Assembly (NCBI GenBank): GCA_020543525.1
Contig: JAHYIO010000033.1
Span: 186,001-250,000 of the forward strand
DNA: 64,000 bases
Direction of reading: 5' to 3'
From: Coriolopsis trogii
Lineage: Eukaryota > Basidiomycota > Agaricomycetes > Polyporales > Polyporaceae
Part shown: positions 35,259-48,242 of the stretch, piece by piece
How the letters are laid out: each line of letters starts with the position of its first letter
Numbering within the stretch: the stretch's first letter is position 1
The notes under the pieces: model-generated
Seen by the model: only the letters and a program-made list of their open reading frames with translations
Database searches by the model: none
Told to the model about the DNA's origin: nothing
Translations under genes and position numbers: made by a program

Positions 35259-35938
35259 ATTCATCACGTTGAGAACGACAATCCCGTCGCCGCCGCAAGC
35301 CGCGCACGCTCTATGATTGGCTATCACACCACTTATGACCACAACCTGATTGGGATGTCCATGACCCAAGGACGCAAGGAGGACGTTGTCAACATTGGTA
35401 TCGGAATCAAGGAGATTGCATGTCCGCCGAACATGTCTGCCAACGACTTCGCTATCTCCCTCTACCATAAGGTGAGTGATTTTGAAGGGTTTCCGTTCAC
35501 TGGTCTAACATCGCTTGCGGGCGTACGTAGTTGACGCCACTGGAACAAAGCTTCATCGCTCCGGAACAAGGGGAAGAAGTTGTTATGCGTCGCCTGTGCG
35601 TCATCCTCGCCTTGAAACAGGCCTACATCAAGGCTATCGGCCAGCCCATGGGATTCGACTGGTCCCGACTCGAGTTCAACATCCCCGAGAAAGTTGCAAC
35701 GGGCGACGGGCGCCCTCTGAGTGGGTGGGAGTTCCGCGTGTGGTCGTCCGAGCTCGGCTTCCCGATTCCAGACACCGATAGGCACAGACAAGAGAAGTAC
35801 CAATGCGCGGTGGCCTTCTTCCGGAGGACGCGCGACACGCGTTTCGTCTGGCAAACGGAGGCGAAGGAACTTGAGACTTGGGTGCAATTCATCACGCTCG
35901 ATCAACTCCTAAACGTGGCGGACAAGCTCGTCGAATGA
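35259..35938 (+). CDS. Degenerate 4'-phosphopantetheinyl transferase-like protein, 5' part unresolved
   Basis: Two exons are clear: 35259-35471 and 35531-35938, joined by a GTGAGT-GTAG intron (207 codons). GYHTTYDHNLIGMSMTQG matches the FNVTHDN block of Sfp/Lys5-type enzymes, and LTPLEQSFIAP, ALKQAYIKAIGQPMGFDW and GWEF match the C-terminal half. These enzymes load the phosphopantetheine arm onto acyl or aminoacyl carrier proteins (lysine and polyketide synthesis). Two key sites differ: the Mg-binding Asp of GxD is Gly (NIGIGIKEI) and the KEAxxK Glu is Gln (KQAYIK). It is therefore probably inactive. No start could be found; it may be a pseudogene whose N-terminal half has decayed. Confidence 0.55.
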
Positions 35939-37163
35939 ATGGATCACTGCTCCGCCTTCACTATTTTCCCCAGTGCTTTCTTCCCACCCCGGGCTCTCGC
36001 CGTGCGGATTGTGGGGCCCAGTATGAACTTTCTGCCTGCACCACTACTACTGTTGCTTCTAGACCCATTCTGACCTGTCTTGAACCGTCTCGCCCCGTTG
36101 TATCGAATTGTCCCTTGCTGCTCCGTGTACTTTTCTGCTGTTATTGCCTCGTATGTAATCTATGCAATTGCTGCTTCCATCTCGTCCGATTTCCTCCCTC
36201 CTCTCCACATTCTCCTCTATGCTCTAGCAGTATCTCGCCGTGCCGGATCCCGTGCCTCACATGTACGATAGCGTCACCCAGTAGTTGCGTTAGTCCCATT
36301 GCCAAGTGTACATAGTTCTCCGCCACGGTTACATTTCAATTGCATCCTTTGCTGGCCAAGCACCCTACTGCGGATATCGCACAGTCAGCATTGCACGTAC
36401 ATAACAGGTACGCGGTCGTGTGTTCCATGACAAGCCCTGTTCAAACTGAGTCCAGAACTACACAGGTGACATGGGTGCATCAAGAGCGCACCGCGATCAT
36501 TAGCAGGCTTTTACATACAGAAGGCAGGGAAAGATGCGCCCGACGACGGAGAACATGATCCTCATGGCTACGGACGATGGTAGCGACGACAAGGACACAT
36601 GAAGAAGATTTCTCGGACGATGTTGTAGCGTTCAAGTTGGCCTTTCACCTCCTTTTCGGCTCGACCTCCATTCTTTCCCTGCCCAAGAAGGAAGGAAGTC
36701 ACCGGTGTGACTGTGACCGATCAGAGATTGCGTCATGTGATCCAGGCTCTCGACCGGGGTAAGGGAGACTTGACGTACTTGGTGATTCGCAGAGGATTCG
36801 ATGGACTCCGCACCCAAACTCAAGGCCCAGATGCCCTCTCTCCTCTTCTTCCTTCCACCACCATCTCCTAGATCACCACTACCCGCTCAGACTCATCAGC
36901 GGTGCGCATATACGCACCAGCAGCGCGCATACAAGCACCAATCACTCCAGGTATGTTCCCTACATCTCCAGTAGATCGAAGAGTAGCTCATCGTGTACCC
37001 CCCGTACCCTCCCTACTCCTCTTCTTTCCACCACCATCTCCCAGGCCGCCTTGATCACCACGACGTGTCCAGCTCGCATATAAGTACTCACCACTCCAGG
37101 TATGTCCCCCACACCTGCAGTAGATCTCAGAGCTCATCAGGCACCCCAGTACCCCGCACTAGG
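35939..37163. other. Intergenic region and probable 5' exons of the next gene
   Basis: Bases 36,830-37,150 hold two imperfect copies of a roughly 150-bp pyrimidine-rich segment ending CACTCCAG then GTATG. These may be alternative 5' exons of the gene read from 37164. A candidate upstream ATG lies at 36801. Nothing else seen. Confidence 0.4.
36843..37148 (+). repeat. Imperfect tandem repeat of about 165 bp with donor-like ends
   Basis: CTTCCACCACCATCTCC (near 36,850) recurs near 37,027; CACTCCAGGTATGT (36,945) recurs near 37,090; CAGTAGATC (36,969) recurs near 37,120; CTCATCG and CTCATCAGGCACCCC follow. The repeat keeps its AG and GT splice-like borders in both copies. Confidence 0.6.
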
Positions 37164-38816
37164 ATGAGCGCTCTGTCCACTCCCGAGCTTAGCCCAGTCC
37201 GGAGCCCGAGCGTTCGCTCGCGCAGGCTGTCCTCCCGCAGGGGCTCCGTCGCCGCTTCCGACCCTTGGGGCGCCCACAACGACGTGAATATGAACCCATC
37301 CCGCTCCCTCACCAGCCGCCTTACTATCGTACGCGTCCCCCAAACCGAGATCGAAGAGCCTCCGAGACGGCATAGGCGGCACGGCAGCAATGCCTCGATT
37401 AACTCCCAGTCTTCGGGAAAAGGCGAAGGAGGTCCGGGACTCGGAGGGAGGTTGAGCTTCGCCTTCACTTCGTTCTCTCCACCTGGAGGACAGAGTTCGA
37501 GTCCTGGTGGGCGACCGGCAAGTCCTTCCGGTTCACCTCGACTTCGTCCTTCTTCCCCAAACCAGTCTCGCTTCTCATCTGGTCTTCCGAATCACAACAA
37601 GTTGTCCCCGGAGCAGCTCGTGGACATCGCTCGGACCTCGGTCAATCCCCGTTCCCCAGCTCCTTCACCCCAGGTCGTACCCTCTTCTCCAGCTCAGTCG
37701 TTCTCAACCCCAGTTTCGTTCACTCCGCTGCCCGACTCCATCTACCTTCCATTCATCGACCGGCCCGCAGAAGTCACTGCGCTCATCTCTGCACAGCCGA
37801 ATGCACGACTCTTCGCGCTTCTCCAACAAACATTCCCACCCGACGCACGTGGGTCCATGGGCTCGGACTATGAGGCATCGAAAGCGTCGCCGGACTCGAA
37901 GGATTGGACATACGCCGACCTCGAATACTGGCTGAAGAAGGTCGACCGCGACGTCGTTGATGATGTGATGTGGATCCGCAAGGCCCGGCGCTGCATTATG
38001 ACGCACAGCGAGCTCATCTGGGAACGTGTCAAGGGTGCACTGGGCGTCCCGCCCGAGCTCGATGTGGAGGACGAAGGCCTCGAGCTGCCTGAGGAGGAGG
38101 CGGGTCCCTCGCTTACTACGGAATCACTGGATTCCAACGTGTTCGAGCCGGACTCCCCGCTTGTCGGACCTGATGGCGTCGAGGACGAGATCATCATCGA
38201 GCCCGTCTTCGCCAACCAAACACCGCCTCATTCGGCGACAGATCCCATGAGCTCCTCACTGGGCGACCTTCGTGAGGAAGATGAAACAGAGAATGCTGAG
38301 GAGAAAGCGGGACAGGATGAAGAACAGGAGATACACGGCCTCCGCTTCATGACGTCTCCTAGCGTCCCAGCCTTCGCACCTGAGCTCGCGGCATCTGTGT
38401 CGCCGATGGGAGGGATGGGTAGTCCTGTCGTGCACCCCAAGTTTGCCGCTCCGGCTGGGACGAACGAAAAAGACATGCCTTACGATGTGCTCCGCGAGCG
38501 GGGCCCTGGCCACCCACTCTTCCCGAGTAATTTCGCGCACCTCAGCCTAGAGCCTACATTGTGAGTATCCGATTGGAACGAAGGGATCGAGGCTCACCGC
38601 TCGTCTTACAGGAAACGCACGAAGAGTATGTCGCATCCACCGAAGTCTGCCTATCTCAGTCCGCAAGCAATGGGCGGGGTTCACCGCACGGCTTCGATCG
38701 ACGTTGGTGCGGGGCGTGCCGCCAACATGGCACGTCCGGATTGGGCCCGCAATTGGGACCCAAGCAAGCACGAGTATGCGGTGACGGTCGCCAGCACTGG
38801 GAGTCATGTGGATTAG
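37164..38816 (+). CDS. Unknown Ser/Pro-rich basidiomycete protein
   Basis: Exons 37164-38560 and 38612-38816 (51-bp intron, GTGAGT-ACAG) give 533 aa. The same frame stays open 5' to a GTG at 36993, so the true start may lie in an upstream exon. The first 200 residues are disordered Ser/Arg/Pro repeats (RSPSVRSRRLSSRRGS). A folded middle follows: YLPFIDRPAEVTALI, RLFALLQQTFP, WTYADLEYWLKKVDRDVVDD and RRCIMTHSELIWERVKGALG. After an acidic linker, the C-terminal exon adds RPDWARNWDPSKHEYAVTV. I do not know this family. The long open frame, clean intron and folded core make it a real gene. Confidence 0.7.
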
Positions 38817-39301
38817 TTCCTCGGACGTTCTTCTCGAATTGACATCTGCGTCTCTGCGAAAATGATGAACATGTATTCACATTTAGAACACTTGCGATGG
38901 GAGTTCCGTTGGGAGGAAAGCTGATAAACGCTGTACTGTACTTGTGCGTAGTGTCGAGACTTGTGATCGTTTTGTGCTTTGTTGTGATTGTGCTTGACAG
39001 GTTCGCGAATTGAGTTTGTTTGGATGCGGCATGGCACTATATGCTCCTAGGCTTTTCCGGCATCGAGAAGTTAAAACAAAATCGATGGCTCCATACGACG
39101 AAGTCATTCGGCAAGTATCTCCTATGGACGGCAGGATCACGAGCGCCTATAGTACAGGAGGTTCAGAGATCTTATTAACAATTACCCGGGCATGGAGAGG
39201 AGTCATGGCGTAGTCATCCTTCCTTTCTCGCCCTAATCACCTTGCAGATTGGGAGCTCCGTCTGCAAGCTTTCCGTCTTACCTAGAGAGGAGAAGAGGAA
39301 G
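38817..39301. other. Intergenic region
   Basis: 3' UTR of the preceding gene and promoter of the PQ-loop gene. No other gene seen. Confidence 0.4.
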
Positions 39302-40578
39302 ATGCCAACCAATCGCGTGGCGGAGAACGTCTTCGGGACTATCGGTAAGATTCGAATCTCTCATGGCGTGCGAGCGCGCGCGCTCGCCTTCATGTTTCCA
39401 TCTTGTTCTGACGGTCGCGCTGACACCGGAGGAATGGTTTGGCAGGCACGATATGTTGGACCGTTCAACTGGTGCCGCAGATATGGAAGAGCTGGCGCAC
39501 GAAGTCGACAGAAGGCCTCTCTGACTACCTTGTGTCAGTCTTGCGATTATTTGTCCGGCAGCTCGATTCGAGGATACGACAACTGAGAAGAATTGGTCTG
39601 ACAGGCTCTTATGGGGGATCTCCGCAGTTTTTCTCGGGGTCTACGCGGTTGTCCAAAACTTCAATGTACCGCTGATCGTGCAGCCGCAGCTGTTTGCAAC
39701 TCTGTCGTACATGTCTTGGGCACAGGTGATACCTAGCATTGGAAGGAAGGCGCGAACTCGTGGCTCATACTTTGGTCTATACAGTGCCTTCTCTACGGCC
39801 GGAGATGGTCGAAGCTAGCGACTGCTGCTATGTACCTCGTCGTCATGATTGTCTCCGCCGGCTTTCAAGTCGGGATGGTGTATGCAGTGCGGGTGCGTCT
39901 GTCCAGGTTGGCCATAGGGATTGCTTGCTGAATCCTCTTTCCATTCCAGCCGTCCTTCAATCATGGCAACGATCGTCCGGTACAGTTCTTTGGAGCGGTC
40001 AGTACGGTCCTGCTCTCTGTTGCGCTGCTGTGAGTCCCTCTCGAAGCCTCGGAGGTGGGGCAATGGGCTGACATGCACCTCTTGCTGCCCGCTTAGCCCG
40101 CAGTATTACGAGATATATAAGTACAAGGAGGTGATCGGGATCTCCACCCTTTTCATACTCGTAGATATGGCGGGTGGGGTGTTCAGCGACCTCTCGCTCG
40201 CCTTCAAGGAGGAGTTTGACGTCGTCGCGGGGGTCAGCTATTCGCTCGTTGTCGTAAGCATTCAGGTGTGTCTGTTTTGGCTCCTGATGGCTGACAATCA
40301 GTCAGGTTCTGGATGGCATAGTCATTATATGTGCGATGATCTTGAACCCAAGAGCGAAGCGTCGCCGCAAACAGTTACTGCAAGTCGCCGGTGCAGAAGA
40401 TGGGTCAGACGGTGCGCCCGATGCATGTACAGACGATGCTACACCACATGGCGAGTCAGCAGCGACTTCACGGCCACGCGAGGAAGAACACTTACCGGGA
40501 AGAGACCACAATAGCGATGCACCTATCATCGAAAAGCCCCCTTCAAATACCATAGATATAGAGAAGGGAACTTACTAA
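39302..40578 (+). CDS. PQ-loop repeat membrane protein (PQLC2-like)
   Basis: Seven exons: 39302-39344, 39446-39533, 39605-39725, 39785-39892, 39950-40029, 40097-40253 and 40306-40578, giving 289 aa with every phase matching. The two diagnostic PQ loops are present: CWTVQLVPQIWKSWRTKSTE near residue 20 and ALLPQYYEIYKYKEVIGIST near 150. About seven membrane segments fit. The family includes lysosomal/vacuolar exporters of cationic amino acids and cystine, so a vacuolar basic amino-acid transporter is the likely role; the substrate is inferred only. The exon 2 donor (GTCAGT at 39534) was chosen because it alone restores DYLVLLWGIS. The C-terminal 80 residues are a charged cytosolic tail. Confidence 0.85.
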
Positions 40579-41342
40579 TGTGCTATGTATATTGCCAGCA
40601 TACGACTGAAACTCGCATGTAGGCCAGGACCCTCAAGTACCTTACACCGGCGATATCACTAGTGACGTATAATCAGAACATTGTCGAACCGCTCACCTAC
40701 CATGTACAACTCCATCGTTCGATGTGCACCAACTGCCATCGGCACACTCAGGGTCTTGTGTCCCGACGTACGAGACCACCGACACACAAGATGTTGAAGG
40801 ACAAATTTCAGTGTGTCTCCTCGATTACATACACTTCACAGATACAGGATGATGTAGACTGAGAATGTACCGTCCCTTCAAAACATGCGCCTCGTATGAC
40901 ATGGAAAGGCGAATGATCTGCAGGACGAGCGAAGTTCATCGCGAGTGATTTGGCCGCACAGTTTAACGCCAAAGCGGTGGAAGAAGTACCCGCATAAGGT
41001 GTAGATAATTACGGCGAGGACTTACAGAGTAACTGGGGCATAATGTTCAGTGTTGTGTTTGTTTGAGCCTTGGAGGAGAGTTTGTTCGATTTGCACGCAG
41101 ATGCATGATGGGGAAAAAAGACAACCGTAAATGGGCACGAGTCGTCGCGTTATAACATAAGGCGGCTCGGCGAATGCCGAGTTTAGGCGTCTACTGCACT
41201 CATGGTCTGAGGATCGTGCTCAGTTCTCACTGCCGCAGCTTCATATATGCTTCGCGTATTGTCTTAACGACTCGACTTGGGCAGCCGCCATCATCTCTGA
41301 TAATTCTACACGCTCTGATTGTACTCTTTTTCCACTCGTGTA
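40579..41342. other. Intergenic region
   Basis: 3' UTR of the PQ-loop gene and promoter of the Clr2-like gene. No gene seen. Confidence 0.4.
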
Positions 41343-44300
41343 ATGTCTAGGCGACACCCAGGCGGTCATAAACTCCCAGAGAACCCGACATGGATCGAGT
41401 TTCCGCGCAGCGACGGAGACGTCAACCACCATCCAAAGAACACCACCAAGATTGTAGACAAGGAGGGGCAAGTCAACTTTATGCGTCCTATTGGGATGGA
41501 GGAGAGTCTTGCGGTAATGTGGCGAGTTTCGGTCGCGGTCGCACTCGCTGCACGGTTGGGTATGCCGGGTAAGTCTTCGACTATACTTGTTCCTTGTTCC
41601 TTAATGCTACACGAGGAGGTACATGTACACATATCCCAATACATGGACGGATTGAGGAGCATCTTTCTACACATAGCGGTGGACATAGACTTTGAATGTC
41701 CTTGAGAGTGAACACGCACCGAGCCAATTCAAGTTGTCACGGTGCGTGTTCATCCCTGCTATATCGATACCCATTTGGACTATGCCATTACTATCAGCAA
41801 AAGATAGATCTCAGGGACTCATACAGTATGGTCGTATTGAGAGCTATACATGGTTGCCGTATATCTATGGTTCGCTGGAGCCGAATGCTCAGTGTACTAT
41901 CGAGTGGTCCTCCGGCGAATTGGGAGAATGTCCTTTTTACGATATGGATGTGTTCCGTAGGTGTACTTCTCCTAAACTTTGGAGTTCGACAGATGGTCCA
42001 AATTATGTCCTGAAATCCTTTCCCGAGGGTTACCAATTCTTCGATCACCAGAAGGGGCCTGCAAAAACCCCAAGGCACGATCCCTATCTATATGGTATGC
42101 ACAACAGTACCGATAATGCTGGCGTGTTTCACTAACTGGCCATAGGTTCCAGGAATGTCAATCGGTTTCGCTCTACCAACGAATTCATACCACATGCGTT
42201 GTGGTTGATGACAGACCCCACACTCACTCGATCGAACTGCCAATGTCGTTACTGCACAAAAACGCCTCAGCGGGTTATCACCGACAACATGGGGCTCAGC
42301 GGCCGACGGTCCGCATCGGTGGTTGCAGGTGTCCCTCCATCAATATCCCGTCATCCTCGTCGCCGCGACCACGAAGCACGACGACACGAGCGAGCGGCCG
42401 TGAAGCCATTTGCTGCAGTACGCAGGGCTCCGAAGCCCCCAAAAGCGCTCGTTGGGCCGCAGCAGTATCTCGTCCCAGAACGTGACCTGGACATACGCGC
42501 TTCATTTGGCTACTTACCGGAGCAGCAACCACGCCGCTACCGCAAGGGCGAGCTGCTCTGGTGTCATCTCTATCCTCCAATACGAGGGCGCAACCCTAAC
42601 GAAGACATCTCGTTTTGGCCTGGCCTGGTGGACGACTATCACATCAAGACGCGCCCGGTGCTCGTGGATTTGCCTACGAATGGCGATGTGGACATGTCCC
42701 ATCTATACGCGGAGGCTGCAGACGACAACCCTGAGCTCGGTGCTCCGTCAGACGGGCCATCTTCCGCCACACAACCCGCCACGGCACCCATCGAAGCGAC
42801 AGCCAAGATACCATGGAGAGTAGAGCAATGCTACGAGTACAAGATGAAGCTCCTTGGTACTGCGTATGCCATCCACCTTCCGGACGAGCACGTCCTGCCG
42901 TACCTCGCGTACCGACCTTCCGATAGTGCTATTCTGCGTATACGTGAAGAGTTCCAGAACTTCCTTGACAACGTATCCATTGACGAGATGGATAAGGATC
43001 TGGATGGCAGGATGTTCTCCTTCGATCCTATGGCGCCGGAACCTCCCGGAGACGAGTACTACGAAAAGTACAAGCAAGCGGTGGCGCCGTACACTCTGGG
43101 TGTCCAGATAGCCTCGCTCGTTGCGAGCTACTGGCTTCCCACGGACGAGTGGGAATGCACGTTCAACTTCCCGGAGTCGAGTCCGTCCGAGGCTCCTGCG
43201 CCTCCATCCGCAGAGGCCTCATCGCTGCACTCTGTCATACAACAGTCCATGCAAGCAAATGCAAACTCGCCTTCGACCACGGCTGGTCCCAGCAGAGCGC
43301 CGCCCGAGCAGGAGAGCATCAGCACGGCGGGTCGGCCGTCACGAGCGCAACCGCAACCCCCTCAATCCGTGACTCAGGTGCGCTTCCAGGGACTGTGGTG
43401 GGGTACGGAGCGGATCTGGGCGGACGAGCTCGTACGGTTGAAGATCGCGCGTTGTCAGTTCGCGCCGCAAGGCACGGACTGCATCTACCCACCTTCTGGA
43501 CCGGCACCTGCTTTCCTGCAGCACCTCAAGGAACACAGTCCAGAGGTCCTGGCCACCACGCCGCCGGAGAGGTTAGGAGCGGGCGAGAGAGGAGTGTTCT
43601 TGCGACTGGAGGGTCTGGTGGTTGTTGACATACCCCAAGAGGACGGATCGTTTAGCAAGGAGTGTCGGGCGAGTGGCACCCTGTACGAGCTTGCCGACTA
43701 CGACTGGCAAGAGGAGGCAGAGGGTGGCAACCATGCGAATGGCGATAAGGAGAAGGGGAAGATGCGCGAGGACGCAGACGGTACGCACATCCCTTGTGAT
43801 TGTCGAGCTGCTGCTGAAGTACTCCGCCATGCAGTGGCGATGTCGACATCGGAAGGTGGTAATGGCCCGCGCTCTGCGTCGCAGCCTCCTCCGCCGCCTA
43901 GCTCTGGACCCGTTGTCTCTCCGCCTGAAGCGGCGCCTCCCCCTATCCAGCAGGCGTCCCCATCTGGTGCTGCGGTTCCGGCCTCTACGTCAGAAGAAAC
44001 GAACGGTCTGAGCTTGCAATTATCTCACCCAGTACTCTCTACGCCTTATCCCCTTCCTCCCCCCCCTCGCGGATTCAAATTCAGACCCATCCTTCATCCA
44101 GGGTACGAAGCCGTCATCTCGCTCTCCCTCATCAGCGGGAGGTACTATCCGCTGCTGTTCGAACACCCGCTCATGCAACCCCTCATCGCTGCCGTCTCGG
44201 ATGAGAAGAACGCGGAGAACTTCAAGCACCTCTGGGCGTTGAATGGCATATCCCCCGGGGTCCACCAGTCGATGGAACCGACGAAGTGGAAGGGGTCGCG

Positions 44301-44442
44301 GGCGATCATGTTCCAGGACGCGGACATGGGCGCGCGGGCGCAGTTCCGAGAGCGGTGGGAGGAGGTGAAAATGGAGCGGCTGCATCCGCCCCAGGCGTCG
44401 CCGGATGGCGACGGAGATGCTATGGTAGTTGATTCGAGTTGA
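41343..44442 (+). CDS. Clr2-like transcription-silencing protein
   Basis: Exons 41343-41568, 41798-42094 and 42146-44442 give 939 aa. The N-terminal Clr2 domain is well marked: YTWLPYIYGSL, FPEGYQFFDHQKGP, DPYLYG joined to SRNVNRFRSTNEFIPHALWL, then the zinc-like CQCRYC. A second conserved part lies at about residues 390-500 (VRFQGLWWGTERIWADELVR, GVFLRLEGLVVVD). In fission yeast Clr2 is a subunit of the SHREC histone-deacetylase/remodelling complex, which silences heterochromatin; the same role is inferred here. Disordered Pro/Ser-rich linkers make it longer than the yeast protein. The 229-bp first intron is longer than usual and might hide a small exon. Confidence 0.85.
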
Positions 44443-45132
44443 CGTAGACCTGACGGTGTAGTTCTGTAGCCTTCGCGCTGACTTGTTTGCCACCGGAATT
44501 GTCTCACACATTCACTATCTGCACTATCTCGCTGTATTGTATGACATCACAAATGTCATCCTGCGCAATTGTCCAGCAGTTTTGACGGCTCACCGAGGAA
44601 TTCCGGACTTCGATCCCAGCGCTAAGGCAATTATAACAGAAGATAATAGCTGTTATTGTTGGTGGCCATATAAGGGCTCCGGCCATAATAGCTGTTAGTT
44701 ACCGGGTGTTACCGATGTGTAAGAAAAGCTGATTGGAGGTAAGTCGGGATCACTGGCCGTACTTACTGCGTGTAGTAAGGGAGATAGTGCCACGGCGGCG
44801 TCTGGATTGGACATTGCTCATCTCACCCGTACGACCACCACCGAGATTCTTTTGTTCGCTGAAACGCTGCTGGTCGCTGACGAGCAGAGGATCCGTCGCG
44901 TCTCTTCCTGCAACTTGTTGCATATACCCTGACACTCTCCCTGCGACTCAAGTTTGGCCCGGCGGATCCTCTGAGGCAACGAATCCTGTCCTCGATTCTT
45001 CGCCATAATCTCCTCACCCTCCTCCCCCCGCCTCCTCTCCATTCCTCTGACTAACCCGACTGCAAGTCTCGTCTTTCTGTCTTCGAGTCCTTAGTCTATT
45101 GCTGTCGCTATCGCATCGTCTCGCTCCTTGTT
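44443..45132. other. Intergenic region
   Basis: It holds the end of the Clr2-like gene and the promoter of the GAR gene. AATAGCTGTTA is repeated near 44,646 and 44,688. No gene seen. Confidence 0.4.
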
Positions 45133-48002
45133 ATGGTCTCTCTCACCCTTACGTCTCCTCGGTCTTCTACAATATTCTCGTCTTCATCCAAGAACAGTAT
45201 CAATCATGTACCACCATCTCCCTCGCCCTCCGTCCCGCCCTCGCCGTCTCCGTCTGGATCCACCGCTTCCACATCCAGCTCATCTAGCGGCCGTCTGAGC
45301 AGAGCTGACGATGGTACGCTTCATCCATCTATGACGGTTGGCTGTGCCTCTAACCTTTCGCATCAGAGGACGCAACCATCACGTTCAAACGCGCATCTGT
45401 CATGTCAAACATGTCAAGAAAGGAGGACAAGGTTCCCGAGTGAGTGCAGTTAGTCCTTCGTCCCCAACATGCTCTACATTGTGAACGGCAGGCGTAGTGA
45501 CTTGGCTCTTGTGGCGGTTCCCACTCAAATGACGGAGCTCTCCTATACGATATCGGATATCCAGACACGCATCTTCGGTACGTCAGTTAATGAGTATCAA
45601 TTGATCCGTACCGAACCCAAACCTCGTGTTTGCCCTCTTGCGTCACAGAAATCCAGGAGTTACGGCACAAGTCTCAATCGTCGGGCGATGCAAGTAACGC
45701 CTCAAGCGTCATCGACCAGTCTCTCGTCAGTCTCGACGAGCGTCTCGAGGTTGTCTCGCAGGGCATCAAGACTATCAACGAGTTGTTGGAGCCCCTTGTG
45801 AGCCGAGCCGAGCAAACCCCGACATACGCGAGCGTGGACGCAGAGGAGGAAGCAGGATTATTGCGCAAACATGCTACGTTGACGGCGGAGTGGGAGTCGG
45901 TTCAGAAAGATATCCAGGTCTTGAGAGAGGAGCTGAAGGAGGACAAGTGGTTGACCGTGTTCCGCACCGTAACAGACCAAGCGGATGGTATGATGTCCAG
46001 CTTGGAGAAAGCCGTCAATCGATGTCAGGTACGTAGGAGACCCTTGCTGCGGTAGGTGTATCTGACTTCTCATTGTTCAATTGCAGGACTTCATGTGGCA
46101 AGTGCAGAAACGCGGGTTGGACGAGCCCGTCACCTCGTCCAACGCTTCTTCGTCGGGGCGCGCTGATAAGTCCCCTCTCACATACGAGACGTTCATCGCG
46201 CTCTTGGAGTCATTTGAGGCGAAGAAGAAGTGCGTCTCCGTAACCTAATAATGTTCATATTCTGATCATACGTAGGCACTACATGCCCGCAACCACCAAG
46301 GTTTTGTCGATCATCGACAAAGGAGTCCAAGATCGTGTCACGAAGAATGGCGAATGCTTGAGACGACATGCAGAGTGTTCACAGCGCTGGCGCAATCTCA
46401 AGGAACGCATAGCGCGGACCGACACTGATATGGATAATTTACGTCGTCTCTTCCAACAAGACACTGCGCTGAGCTCAGGAGGCTCGAGCCAGTCAGGGAC
46501 GACATCGGTGTCCAAGAACGGGTATCTTGCGACCCCTCCGAGCGGTGACAAGAAAGGGCGTTCACCGAGTTCGAATACAATATCGCGCTCTATTTCACCG
46601 TTCCGCAAGATCGCTCAGAAACTCAAATCGGCGGGCTCCAGCATGAGATCCCCAGCACCGGGGCGTCTAACGCCTGCACCTTCGAAGAGTCCAGCCCTCT
46701 CACGTATGCCTTCCTCGGAACCCACGCGCACACTCCGCCATAGGTCATCTATGTTTCATTTCCTTAATGGCGGCCAACCTCCTACGCCTACCACTCCCGA
46801 ACGCCCAAATCATAAATACAGTAACAGTCTCACTCCAGACACCTCACCATCAAGGAAAGTTGATGCCAATGCCACGCTAAAGAGCAACCGTCCAGCGTGG
46901 AACAGCTCCACCAAAGTCGAGGGAGAAGAGCGTACTGGCACCATTAAGCAGTCCCCACGGAGACCTTCCGTTGCACGTCCGCGCACCTCTGAAGATATAC
47001 CCCCTGTCCCTACGTTGTACAAACGGAGTCTATCGCGGAGCTCCATGGCCTCTTCTCGTCCGTGGTCACCTGTAACATCCTCCGCTTCTACTGCTCAGTC
47101 CTCCACGACAGCATTCTCCTTGTATCGCCCGCCATCACGTTCACAGACACCGGCCGGCCTCTCTTCTTCAGCCAGTGTACCACTACCACTACCTTCACCA
47201 TCGCCGCTTCGTACCCGTCCGAAGACGCCCAGTCATATTCCCGCGCCTTCCAAGCACCTCCGATCGCTTTCCTCTGGGGAGACAAGTCCAACGAGCCCAA
47301 CGTCGTCGCTCATGCGTGCGTTGTCGCCAACTCTCTCGGTCTCAGGCATAAGCAACTTCCCCGCCCGGCCACCCAGTCGCTCGATGATCCCCATCCCAAG
47401 CGTCCACGTCCAGTCGGCCTCACGACCTGGTACCGCGATGTCCTACCGTCCAGACAGTGCGATGTCTTTCCGCACGTCTGCCAATCGCGCTCAGACACCC
47501 GAGGGTATCCTCCGCTCGACGCCCCGCCCACGCGCGCCCCCGTCCAGCTTCCACAACGGGCAGCAGCCGCGTACGCCCGGCTCGCGGCCCGGTTCGCGTG
47601 CGGGCGCAGAGACGCCCGAGGGCTACCACGGCGAGCCTGTTCATTATTACGTCCCGGGCAACACGCGGGACCCGCTCGACACGGAGGTGTCGTACATCGT
47701 CAACTCGCTCCCACACGGTCTGGTCGTGGAGCGCGTCGATCCGCCGTTGAGGACGGTGCCGAAGGAGGGCGAGGAGGTCCGGGCGCAGTACGCGTTCTCG
47801 AACCAGCTCGGCAGGAAGGTGATCACTTGTAAGCTCACGACGATGACTCGGTCCGGCAAGGGTACTACTAAGAAGGTGATGTGTCGTGTGGGTGGAGGTG
47901 AGTGCATCGCGAGGAAAGAGGAACGTCTGTATTGATACACGATGGCCCGCAGGCTGGCAGGATCTCCGAGTTTATATCATGACCCGTCAATCTGCGCTAT
48001 GA
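45133..48002 (+). CDS. KAR9-like microtubule-associated protein with C-terminal GAS2 (GAR) domain
   Basis: Seven exons: 45133-45313, 45367-45439, 45492-45577, 45649-46028, 46087-46229, 46276-47897 and 47953-48002, giving 844 aa. The N-terminal half is a long helical, spectrin-like region (TQMTELSYTISDIQTRIFE, ERLEVVSQGIKTINELLEPL) like fungal KAR9-type proteins. A Ser/Pro-rich basic linker of about 350 residues follows (SRSISPFRKIAQKLKS). The GAS2-related domain from about residue 745 ends MCRVGGGWQDLRVYIMTRQS, a microtubule-binding fold. The last 50-nt exon is required: without it the frame runs into ECIARKEERLY and loses the invariant GGGWQDL. Likely role: linking microtubule ends to cortical actin in spindle or nuclear positioning. 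Its 3' 360 bases are duplicated at 57 kb. Confidence 0.85.
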
Positions 48003-48242
48003 AGAGAGAGATGAGGAGGAAGCGGAGAGGGGTATCGATGAGAGTCTGGATATGGATTGGGAGTGGAACTGGGAGCTCTGGATCATATGGAACAAAGGAC
48101 CGTAATCGACGACATTACACTAACCCCTCCGAACTCCCCCGTTGTAATCATCTTGGCGTATGTCCATCTCTCACGTTCGTTTATGCAGTCATGCGTTGCG
48201 CGGCCAGGTCTCTTGCCTGTATCGAGGCTCGGTATTCGGTAC

